Positions 57,121 to 64,000 of a stretch of DNA of 64,000 nucleotides are shown here, piece after piece; the stretch's first letter is position 1, and every line of letters starts with the position of its first letter. Source of the DNA: Pseudomonadota bacterium. Lineage in GTDB: Bacteria > Pseudomonadota > Gammaproteobacteria > Burkholderiales > Burkholderiaceae_B. The notes under the pieces are model-generated. The model was not told the DNA's origin. It saw only the letters and a list, made by a program, of their open reading frames with translations, and did no database searches. The stretch spans positions 1-64,000 of the forward strand of contig JAFACG010000010.1 of NCBI GenBank assembly GCA_023425645.1, in the 5' to 3' direction. Made by a program: the position numbers and the translations under genes.

Positions 57121-57888
57121 TTACAAACCGCGCCACCAGACGCGTTTTGCGATCAGCTCCACCACCAGATACAGCAAGGCGGCGACCAGGGACACCGTGA
57201 TCAGCGCAGCGAACAGATAATCCGTACGGGCGTTGGCGGTCGTGTCCAGGATCAAATGCCCCAGGCCATGTTCGGCTCCGACAAATTCGCCCACGATCGC
57301 GCCGATTACGGCCAAAGGCATGGCCTGCTTGCAGCCGTCCATGATGGATGGCAGGGCGGCCGGCACATAAAGGCGCTTGAAGATGGTCCAGCGAGAGGCG
57401 CGTATGGCGTAGAAATGCTCGATCAGGTTGGCGGGAGTCGCGGCCAGCCCGCCCATGGTGGCGATCACCACGGGAAAGAAGGCGAACAGAAACGCCATCA
57501 GGACCTTGGAGATGTCACCGTAGCCGAACCAGATCACCATCAAGGGCGCCAGGGCGATTTTCGGGATGCCCTGGAACACGACGATCAAGGGATACAAGGT
57601 CCGGCGCACGGTCGAGCAGCCGTGTATGACCAGGCCCAGCGCGACACCGCCCACCACGGCCAGAACGAAACCGACCAGGACCTCCTTGGTGGTGATCCAG
57701 GACTGTACGAGCAGGTTCTCCCTGTTGATCCACATGCTGTCCAGCACCTTGGACAAAGGCGGCAGCAGATAGGGCTTGATGTTGAAGACGCTGACCGCCA
57801 CCTCCCACAGCACGGCGATGATCAGGAAAAACACAAAGGGGTCCAGATATGAGCGCAAGCCGCCCTGGCACTTCGACTGCCATTGCAT
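57121..57888 (-). CDS. ABC permease, SsuC/TauC-like
   Basis: A 255-residue inner-membrane permease with about six helices and the binding-protein-dependent transport motif (ATPANLIEHFYAIRAS and nearby). NitT/TauT family, which imports sulfonates, nitrate or aromatic acids. The start MQWQSK was chosen because GGAGA lies just before it; an upstream ATG at 57918 is possible. Confidence 0.92.
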   Translation of the reverse strand: MQWQSKCQGGLRSYLDPFVFFLIIAVLWEVAVSVFNIKPYLLPPLSKVLDSMWINRENLLVQSWITTKEVLVGFVLAVVGGVALGLVIHGCSTVRRTLYPLIVVFQGIPKIALAPLMVIWFGYGDISKVLMAFLFAFFPVVIATMGGLAATPANLIEHFYAIRASRWTIFKRLYVPAALPSIMDGCKQAMPLAVIGAIVGEFVGAEHGLGHLILDTTANARTDYLFAALITVSLVAALLYLVVELIAKRVWWRGL

Positions 57889-57951
57889 GATGGTCTCCAG
57901 AAATTTTTTCTCGAGCATGGGCTTGTCAGATCAAGCCATGCCCCTTCTTTC

Positions 57952-58506
57952 TTATTTCTTGCCGGCTTTGTCTTTCTTGTCCCCCGGCCCCCATGCCGGC
58001 GGCGGGACGACGAATCTCTCGAACTCCCATTGATCGAAAGCCTTGATGTCATTCTTCCAGACGCGCGGCACATGAGGGTGTTCGGGTGTCACCTGGATCA
58101 TTTCCGCATAGAACTCGCAGTAGTTTCCATCCGGGTCCTCGAACACCAGGAACAGGTTCTCGCCCGGGCCATGCTTGCCCACCCCGCGCACGATCCTGAC
58201 CCCCTGGTCTTGCAGGTATTGCGCCGCCTCCTCCAGCTCCTGCAATGAACCCAGTTGATACGAAAAGTGCTCCAGTCCGGGGCGGCCCGGCTCGTAGATC
58301 GCCGTCATCAAGGGGCTGTCCGCGGGGATCTGCGCCAACCCCAGATCGTGGTGATCGACGCTGCAGCGCAGGAACGCCATCTGGTCCTCGATATAGTCGG
58401 ACACCTCCAGCCCGACAATATCGGTATAGAAGCGCACGGATGCCTTTAGATCCCGGACATTCAACACCACATGCCCGATACGTTTCGGCCTCGGTCGATT
58501 TGCCAT
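57952..58506 (-). CDS. VOC-superfamily protein, type I extradiol-dioxygenase-like (184 aa)
   Basis: A 184-residue single VOC domain with all three expected ligands: His12 (RIGHVVLNVRD), His near 80 (GLEHFSYQ) and Glu in GNYCEFYAEM. This His-His-Glu set fits an iron extradiol dioxygenase, such as biphenyl-2,3-diol cleaving enzymes, in a one-domain form. The last 45 residues are a Pro/Lys-rich tail. It lies between the SBP and permease genes. Ring cleavage is inferred, not shown. Confidence 0.85.
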   Translation of the reverse strand: MANRPRPKRIGHVVLNVRDLKASVRFYTDIVGLEVSDYIEDQMAFLRCSVDHHDLGLAQIPADSPLMTAIYEPGRPGLEHFSYQLGSLQELEEAAQYLQDQGVRIVRGVGKHGPGENLFLVFEDPDGNYCEFYAEMIQVTPEHPHVPRVWKNDIKAFDQWEFERFVVPPPAWGPGDKKDKAGKK

Positions 58507-58518
58507 GAGTTCCCCTTT

Positions 58519-59526
58519 TTATTTCAGCAGCTGGTTGGTGTAGACGTCTTCGGGCTTGATGTCGGCCTTGATATCGAAGGCCTTGCTGATGAATTTCACC
58601 GTGGTGTCCATGCGTTCGGGCCGCAGATAGCCCAGGCCCCGATCCTTGACGCCCTCGTCGACCAGCAAGGTATTTATCTCCTGTATCTGCATCAAGGCCA
58701 CCTTGGGATCGATGGTCGGATACAACTTGGTCATGATGGCCGCCGCCTGTTCCGGGTGCTTGAGCGCAAACTCATACCCGGCATAGGAGGCGCTCAGGAA
58801 CTTTCTGACCAGCTCGGGTTTCTTTTCTATCAGCTCCGCGCGGGCGGCAAACCCGCTGCCATAGGCATCCAGGCCGAAGTCGCTGTACTCGATCCACCCG
58901 AGAGTCACGCCGGCAGCGTCCGCACGCTTTTGCATGACGGCGCGATTGCTGGCGCGCCAGCACTCGGCAAGGTCGAGCTTGCCCTCGATCAGCGAAGCGT
59001 CGATGACGGCGGGATCCATGCGCAACAAGCGGATGAAATCCTTGGGCTTGTCGTTGAGCTCGAGCCACGCCGGCACCACGTTCTGGACCGGCGAGGCCGA
59101 TCCGCCCCCCATGGACAGGCCCTTCATATCGTTCAGGCCTTTGATAGGATGGCGCTTGGCGTCAAAGCATATGCCGGCGGGCCAGGTGGTGTTGATGGCG
59201 CCTATCATGCGCACCTTGCCGCCGTTGGCATGATTCAGCACCAGGCTGACGGGATCGACATAGCCGAATTCATACTGTCCCTGGTCCAGCTCGTTGACGG
59301 TACGGTTGCCTCCGTAGCCGCGGACGATGTCCACGTCCAGGCCCTGCTTGTCGAAAAGCCCCTGGTCTTTGGCGACCATCACTCCGATCGAGCTGCCCTG
59401 AGGAAGCCAGGCCATGTTGTACGTCACTTTCTCCTGGGCCAGGGCCGCCGTCGAGCAGGCCAGCGCACCGGCCGCGCATGCCCAGGCGCTCAGCACCCTC
59501 CCGAGCAAATTGAGTTTTTTCTGCAT
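58519..59526 (-). CDS. ABC substrate-binding protein, SsuA/NMT1-like
   Basis: A 335-residue periplasmic binding protein of the NMT1/THI5 family. A signal peptide runs to about AALAQEKVTY; strands include NMAWLPQGSSIGVMVAKDQG and the hinge motif GGGSASPVQNVVPAW. It delivers the compound to the split transporter. The start has GGAGA upstream. Confidence 0.92.
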   Translation of the reverse strand: MQKKLNLLGRVLSAWACAAGALACSTAALAQEKVTYNMAWLPQGSSIGVMVAKDQGLFDKQGLDVDIVRGYGGNRTVNELDQGQYEFGYVDPVSLVLNHANGGKVRMIGAINTTWPAGICFDAKRHPIKGLNDMKGLSMGGGSASPVQNVVPAWLELNDKPKDFIRLLRMDPAVIDASLIEGKLDLAECWRASNRAVMQKRADAAGVTLGWIEYSDFGLDAYGSGFAARAELIEKKPELVRKFLSASYAGYEFALKHPEQAAAIMTKLYPTIDPKVALMQIQEINTLLVDEGVKDRGLGYLRPERMDTTVKFISKAFDIKADIKPEDVYTNQLLK

Positions 59527-59624
59527 GATGTCTCCGTTATACGTGTTATGACTTCGTATGCATTTCCCTTGTTTCGGGAGCCCTGCCCGCCCAGGCCTGC
59601 GCAAGAGTCAGGCCTGGGAGCTCC

Positions 59625-60566
59625 TCATGCGGCCGCCTCCGCCAGCACCTTGTTGGACAGGACGCCGATGCCCTCGATGCTGGCGACCATCCTGTCGCCC
59701 GACTTGAGATAGATGCCCCGGCCCATGCCCACGCCCGTGGGCGTTCCCGTCGCGATCACATCGCCCGGCTCCAGGGTGACGATGGTGGACAGATAGGCGA
59801 TCTGCTCGCGCACCGTCCAGATCATGTTCGCGGTGCTGTCCTCCTGCATGGGTACGCCGTTCACGTCCAGCCGCATGCGGACTGCTTGCGGGTCCGGAAT
59901 CTGCCAGGCGGGAACCAACCAAGGACCGATAGGCGCAAACGTGTCGTGGCACTTGCCCTGAAACCAATCGTGCTTGAAAGGATAGTCGCTGCGGATATTG
60001 AGGTCCCGCGCAGATACGTCATTGACGATGGTGTAGCAGGCGATCGCATCCAGCGCCTGCTCGACCGACACACGCCGGCAGCGCTTGCCGATCACGGCCG
60101 CCAGCTCTACCTCCCAGTCCAGCATGCTGGTCTCGGGCGGCATCTGGACGGTGTCGCCATTGCCGATCACGGTGTTGGAAAGCTTCAGGAACATATATGG
60201 CTTGCTTTGCTCCTTGGCGGCCAGCACCGTGCCCATTTCATTGGCGTGTTCCGCGTAGTTGGAAGCAGCGCAGAAGATACGCTGTGGAACATAGGGCGCA
60301 GCCACGGCGACCGTTTCCTCGTCCAGGGGCTTGACCGCACCCGAGGCCACTGCGGCGCCCAGCTGCGGCGTCGCCTCTTTCAGCCATTCCCGCGCCCTGT
60401 CCCAATCCTGCACCATGGCCGCGACGCCTCTGTCCAACCACTCCTGCGGTACTGCGGGCAGGCCCGCCGCGACGGCGGTCTTCAGGTCATACAGACGCTT
60501 GTCCAGCACCAAGGCCGGGCTGAGCCGGCTCCCCTGGCGGTACGTTGCGATTGCAATCCACTCCAT
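59625..60566 (-). CDS. FAH-family hydrolase/isomerase
   Basis: A 313-residue member of the fumarylacetoacetate hydrolase family (HpcE/ureidoglycolate-lyase-like). The metal site is in the blocks MLDWEVELAAVIGK and VNDVSARDLNIR, with the C-terminal TGTPTGVGMGRG. These enzymes act on ring-cleavage products (isomerase, decarboxylase or hydrolase). It is the first catabolic gene after the promoter, with AAGGAG upstream, and is preceded by the GntR operator motif. Confidence 0.92.
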   Translation of the reverse strand: MEWIAIATYRQGSRLSPALVLDKRLYDLKTAVAAGLPAVPQEWLDRGVAAMVQDWDRAREWLKEATPQLGAAVASGAVKPLDEETVAVAAPYVPQRIFCAASNYAEHANEMGTVLAAKEQSKPYMFLKLSNTVIGNGDTVQMPPETSMLDWEVELAAVIGKRCRRVSVEQALDAIACYTIVNDVSARDLNIRSDYPFKHDWFQGKCHDTFAPIGPWLVPAWQIPDPQAVRMRLDVNGVPMQEDSTANMIWTVREQIAYLSTIVTLEPGDVIATGTPTGVGMGRGIYLKSGDRMVASIEGIGVLSNKVLAEAAA

Positions 60567-60625
60567 GTCTCCACTCCTTGTTTGTCAGCCGTTTTGAATT
60601 TCACAAAGAACTCAAAATCATCAAA

Positions 60626-60635
60626 TTGTATGCAA
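60626..60635. promoter_or_regulatory. Candidate GntR operator TTGTATGCAA
   Basis: TTGTATGCAA lies in the promoter of the FAH gene, 60 bases from its start. The core TTGTATGCA reappears upstream of gntR. FCD-type GntR proteins often bind such TTGTNNNCAA-like sites. Confidence 0.5.
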
Positions 60636-60642
60636 CTTTAGG

Positions 60643-60698
60643 TTTTTGAATTCTTAACGTCAACTTAGTAGTCGCCCTAGTGTTATTGAATTCAAAAA
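60643..60698. repeat. Perfect 11-bp inverted repeat
   Basis: TTTTTGAATTC (60643-60653) and GAATTCAAAAA (60688-60698) are perfectly complementary, 34 bases apart, in the gap between gntR and the FAH gene. They could be a long operator, a looping site or the 3' end structure of gntR. Confidence 0.55.
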
Positions 60699-60739
60699 TG
60701 CAGACATCAGGAGGCAACCCAAGGAGAACCGGGCGGGCC

Positions 60740-61402
60740 TTATTCTTCGCCCAGATGCTGCAGCACGTTCATGGCCGAGTTCGCCGCATGTTCATACATG
60801 GCGCGCGCAGCCGCTGCATCGTCCTGCGACAGCAGAGCCTGCACCAGCTCTTCATGCTCGCGGCTGGAGCTTTCGATGCGGTTGTCAGCGACAAAGAACA
60901 AGTGAGCGCGGAACGGCGCCAGCCGCTGGCGCATGCCGAGCGCCATCTCTTCCAGCACCGGATTGTGCGAGCCGGCATAAATCAAGCCGTGCAACTCGTC
61001 ATTCATCCGGGAATAGGTTTTCGCATCACCCAAGGCAGCGGCCTTGACCGCGGTCTCGTGCACGTGCTGGATCCGTTTGCGTTCTGCCGGCGCCGCACGC
61101 AAAGCGCACAGCTTCGCGCACAAGGCCTCGATTTCACCCGATGCCTCGAACAAGGCCTCGAGCTGTGATGCATTGATGGCGGCGGCGGAAAAACCGCGCC
61201 GTGGTCGATACTCCACGAGTCGCGTACCCGCCAATTGCCGCAGCGCGTCCCGCACGGGGCTGCGCGAGACCTCGAATCGCGTTGCGATCGACTGTTCGTC
61301 CATCCGGGTTCCCGGCTTGATTCGGCCCAGCACGATTTCTTCCGCAAGCTGGTCCGCGATCGTTTGAGAGAGCGTTTTTTCCTTGTCCATTCTTATGTTC
61401 AT
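60740..61402 (-). CDS. GntR-family regulator (FCD type)
   Basis: A 220-residue GntR regulator. The winged HTH occupies about 10-75 (MDEQSIATRFEVSRSPVRDAL) and the helical FCD ligand domain about 90-215, with metal-type His residues in MNDELHGLIYAG and REHEELVQAL. The start is uncertain between 61390, 61402 and 61408. It is transcribed in the same direction as the catabolic run, about 170 bases before the FAH gene, and probably represses it. Confidence 0.9.
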   Translation of the reverse strand: MNIRMDKEKTLSQTIADQLAEEIVLGRIKPGTRMDEQSIATRFEVSRSPVRDALRQLAGTRLVEYRPRRGFSAAAINASQLEALFEASGEIEALCAKLCALRAAPAERKRIQHVHETAVKAAALGDAKTYSRMNDELHGLIYAGSHNPVLEEMALGMRQRLAPFRAHLFFVADNRIESSSREHEELVQALLSQDDAAAARAMYEHAANSAMNVLQHLGEE

Positions 61403-61487
61403 ACCCATAGAATTGAAATGGCTGACCGGCGCATCGGCAGCAAATACACAGAACACTACACAGCGCACATTATCCACAAAATTCAAT

Positions 61488-61499
61488 TTGTGCATACAA
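61488..61499. promoter_or_regulatory. Candidate GntR operator (TTGTGCATACAA)
   Basis: The reverse strand reads TTGTATGCACAA, sharing the core TTGTATGCA with the site before the FAH gene. It lies about 90 bases before gntR, consistent with autoregulation, and also between gntR and the divergent rhomboid gene. Confidence 0.5.
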
Positions 61500-61653
61500 A
61501 ATGGAGCGCAATGCTGAAGCTCATCAAGAGCGGGCATGGTCCTGTTCCCAAGCCAGGTGCGGCGGAACTACCAAACCCCGTACAATTGCCCGCGGCTTGA
61601 CCAACCGTTCCACAGCAAGAAACCGCCGCCGCACCACAGAACAGGCACAAACC

Positions 61654-63621
61654 ATGACAGAGCACCAAGCCGCCACGCCCGGCCCATCCGACATTCCGCC
61701 CGCCCGGCGGTGGCCCTGGCTGAGCGTTCTGCTGGCCCTGATCCTGCTGGCCTGCCACGGCTGGCAGCTTCATCAAGCGGAGGCACTGGGGCTGTCCGGC
61801 TCGGCGCTGATGACGGAACTGGGCGCCAACGTCGCTCCCCTGAGCGCCACGGGCGATTACTGGCGTCTGCCCGCCAGCCTCTTCCTGCACCAAAGCTGGG
61901 AACACCTGCTGCAGAACCTGCTCGTCCTGCTGGCCGTGGGCCTGGCCCTGGAAGCCATCCTGTCCCGCTGGGCCCTGCTGGCCATTTTCACGGCAGGGGG
62001 AATATTCGCCGCGTGGGTGTCGGCCTTCGTGCATTTCGACTACACCGTCCAGACCCTGCTGGGCGGCGCCCGGCAAGTAATCTATGTCAGCACAGGCGCT
62101 TCAGGCGCCATCCTCAGCCTGACCGGCGCGGCGCTGGTCCTGGCGCTGGCCGCCCAATGGAACGGCCGAACCTCTGCGCACACCAGAAGCCTGATGCGCA
62201 GCGCCCTGTTCGTGTCCGTGCTGACCCTGGGCTACGGCATGGTGGACACGAGCATCGACAATACCGCCCACATCGCGGGATTCGGCTTCGGCCTGCTGGC
62301 CGGCATGGTGATCACCGTGTCGCAGTACGCCCCCAGGCCCGCGCTGCTGCTGGGCTCCGGGCTGCTCGCCCTGGGCGTGACGGGCCTGATCGCCTGGACG
62401 GGCTATCAAGGCATCCGGCAGAACCCTTCTGCGCAGGATCTGCGACGAATCACCCTGGACATGCAGAGCGAAGCAAGCAGAAGCCGCGACCAGAAGCGCC
62501 TGCTGGCTGCCGAACAGAACGAGCTGCCGCCTGCCGCCAGCGCCGAGACGGCGCGAGGCCTCGTGATCCAGGAACCCTTCGTGGGGGGCGTCTACACCGC
62601 CGGCTCGGCGAACCGCCTGCACCTGCTGAAGAACTACGACGAATCCGAAGCCAAGGAATTCGACCTGAGCGCCGGCCGCGTGGTCTCGACCTGGGTTCGC
62701 CATTCCTATCCGGACGGTATGACCTGGGGTTGTCCGCACAAATCCTGTTTCGGCATCGGCGTCGCCGACCTGCACATCGATGCCCGGCAGGCGTATTTCG
62801 CCAATCTGCTCAAAGGCGCGGTCAGCCGCGTGGACATGGCGTCCGGCAAAGTACTGTTCAGCACGCCTACCGGTCCCTTCCCGAGCCGCCTGCTGGTGCA
62901 CGGGAACGTGATCTACGCCTACGATTGGGCCGCCGCCACGCTGACGCTGCTGGATGCCCGGAACGGCAAAGTACTGCAGACCCTCGCCCTGGACGACGAG
63001 AAGGACGCCCGGTACCGGTGGCCTCATGGCGACACACTGGCATTGTCGCAAGACCAGACCCGGCTATACCTGCTGAGCCCATACGGCCGGGTCCATGTCT
63101 ACGACCTGGCGGCGCGTACGCTGACGCCCTGGACATTGCCGACGGGCTCCTCCAGCCCGTACTGGCGGTTCCTGGGCATCGATCCCGACCGCGTGGTGCG
63201 CATGGGCACGGACGGTCTGGGCCGGGTGTGGCTGCTGCACGCCGATGGCGTGTCCTATCCGGACGAAAACCAGCGCGGTCCTGCCATCCTCTACAAACTG
63301 CCCCGACAGCCGCGCTACCTGACCGACACATTCATGGACGCGGACGGACGTCACGGCCTGATCCTGTCCATCCTGGACGGCTACATCGCCGCCAGCTCCG
63401 CCCAGACCGGCAGGCTGCTGCGCCTGTATCCCCTGGCCTTCCCCGCCTCTTCACTGCTGGTCATGGACATTCTGGACAAGCAGCGCTTCTATGTCGCCGG
63501 CCGCGAGGGAGTCCAGATATTCGACATAGACCAGGCCTTGCGCGCCGACCCGATCGCCACCGACTACCAGCGGCTGCTGGACGACGAGCGCAAACGCATC
63601 AGCGCCCTGAACCCGGCCTGA
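61654..63621 (+). CDS. Rhomboid protease fused to a beta-propeller-like domain
   Basis: A 655-residue protein. Residues 20-225 form a complete rhomboid: the WR region (YWRLPASLFLHQSWEHLLQN), Asn88, catalytic Ser150 in STGASG and His206 in NTAHIAGFGFG. A further helix (about 230-250) gives seven in total, so the C terminus is predicted periplasmic. Residues 265-655 are hydrophilic with repeated short blades (FANLLKGAVSRVDMASGKVLF; YAYDWAAATLTLLDARNGKV), as in YVTN-type propellers. The rhomboid is sure, the propeller is inferred. No linked substrate is visible. Confidence 0.85.
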   Translation: MTEHQAATPGPSDIPPARRWPWLSVLLALILLACHGWQLHQAEALGLSGSALMTELGANVAPLSATGDYWRLPASLFLHQSWEHLLQNLLVLLAVGLALEAILSRWALLAIFTAGGIFAAWVSAFVHFDYTVQTLLGGARQVIYVSTGASGAILSLTGAALVLALAAQWNGRTSAHTRSLMRSALFVSVLTLGYGMVDTSIDNTAHIAGFGFGLLAGMVITVSQYAPRPALLLGSGLLALGVTGLIAWTGYQGIRQNPSAQDLRRITLDMQSEASRSRDQKRLLAAEQNELPPAASAETARGLVIQEPFVGGVYTAGSANRLHLLKNYDESEAKEFDLSAGRVVSTWVRHSYPDGMTWGCPHKSCFGIGVADLHIDARQAYFANLLKGAVSRVDMASGKVLFSTPTGPFPSRLLVHGNVIYAYDWAAATLTLLDARNGKVLQTLALDDEKDARYRWPHGDTLALSQDQTRLYLLSPYGRVHVYDLAARTLTPWTLPTGSSSPYWRFLGIDPDRVVRMGTDGLGRVWLLHADGVSYPDENQRGPAILYKLPRQPRYLTDTFMDADGRHGLILSILDGYIAASSAQTGRLLRLYPLAFPASSLLVMDILDKQRFYVAGREGVQIFDIDQALRADPIATDYQRLLDDERKRISALNPA

Positions 63622-63633
63622 ACCGCGCCTTTC

Positions 63634-63672
63634 CTGCTGCGCGCCCGTCCAGGCGTGCGCGCAGCAGATTTT
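63634..63672 (+). terminator. Intrinsic terminator after the rhomboid-propeller gene
   Basis: CTGCTGCGCGC and GCGCGCAGCAG are perfect 11-base arms around 12 bases, followed by ATTTT. The T-run is short but the stem is long. Confidence 0.65.
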
Positions 63673-63867
63673 GGCCAATGGAATTCCGGAGCCTCACCCG
63701 ACCTGGCCGCTCATCCAGAAAAACCACTTCCGTGCGATCTCTTTTGCACAAAACAAGTACGAAGAAATCCGTCTGTTGGGCTTTTCGTACCCGCGTCGCC
63801 TCAACGTAAAATACACGCCTACCCAAGCACTTCAAGAAAAAACATTCGACGCATCAAGGAATCGAGC

Positions 63868-64000
63868 ATGTACATGTTTCTGCCATTTCTACTGGCACTG
63901 GGCGCAACCCTCGGCGTGCTGGTTGGCAAGAAAAAACTCAGCTATGCCATGTGGGCGACGTTGGTCCTCATCACCCTTCTCTCCTTCAAGCACCACGTAA
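63868..64000 (+). CDS. DUF5993-like small membrane protein, cut by the window end
   Basis: The first 44 codons of a gene that runs off the window. It begins MYMFLPFLLALGATLG, a membrane helix, then a basic turn GKKKL and a second helix ending in FKHH, the layout of the short DUF5993 family. Such genes are often followed by a DsbB-type disulfide-bond gene, which cannot be checked here. AAGGA lies eight bases before the start. Confidence 0.75.
   Translation, partial: MYMFLPFLLALGATLGVLVGKKKLSYAMWATLVLITLLSFKHHV

Noticed and set aside
63671..64000. A 109-codon frame at the right end
   Set aside because: Different frame from the DUF5993-like start at 63868, which has a good ribosome site and membrane-protein composition.

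Overview
The window is a contiguous stretch of a GC-rich betaproteobacterial chromosome, most like Alcaligenaceae (the Bordetella/Achromobacter neighbourhood). The reasons are the several Bug/TctC-type periplasmic receptors, the many LysR, AraC, GntR and Lrp regulators each sitting beside a small uptake-and-catabolism module, and housekeeping genes (trmB, ffh, ampD, htpG) typical of that group. I cannot fix the genus. About 70 protein genes, one tRNA and one riboswitch are supported. I see no rRNA, insertion sequence, prophage or CRISPR array.

Layout. 0-6 kb is housekeeping: tRNA-Gly(CCC), trmB-pip-thiS, a Kbp-like BON/LysM protein, ffh, a divergent CcsA-like cytochrome assembly protein, a small zinc-ribbon membrane protein and ampD. 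6-10.4 kb is an iron block: a Fur-boxed TonB receptor (Fiu-like), PiuC hydroxylase and an FMN alpha-hydroxyacid oxidase. 10.6-16.7 kb holds htpG, an EamA exporter, three small redox enzymes and a MipA-like outer membrane protein. 16.7-28 kb holds regulator/target pairs: two separate CMD-AraC divergent pairs, LysR with Bug receptor and amidase, a ferric-reductase-like flavocytochrome, MgtC, and an XRE regulator with an MFS exporter. 27.5-31 kb has mtfA, hslR and a SoxCD-like sulfite dehydrogenase pair. 31-40 kb has a Q/R-rich lipoprotein, an enolase-superfamily enzyme with a Bug receptor, HD, MazG, YaiI and RHH genes, and a tandem-Lrp regulator with an MHS permease and amidase.

40-48 kb has a parvulin, a TerC-family gene under a yybP-ykoY manganese riboswitch with its own terminator, and a DeoR-led glycerol-phosphate-type ABC operon ending in a metallophosphoesterase. 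48-53.5 kb has nnrU, a complete tctCBA tricarboxylate transporter, an APH(6)-like kinase and a Phd/PIN toxin-antitoxin pair.

53.5-61.4 kb is the most interesting region: a GntR regulator and a nine-gene reverse-strand run in which two VOC (glyoxalase/extradiol-dioxygenase fold) genes lie between the three genes of a TauT/SsuABC-type transporter, with an FAH-family hydrolase, a DapA-family aldolase, a formamidase-like hydrolase and a RutE-like reductase. I read it as an uncharacterised uptake and ring-cleavage pathway. A shared TTGTATGCA motif upstream of both gntR and the first catabolic gene suggests a common operator. The window closes with a rhomboid protease fused to a long predicted beta-propeller, and the start of a DUF5993-like small membrane protein cut by the window end.
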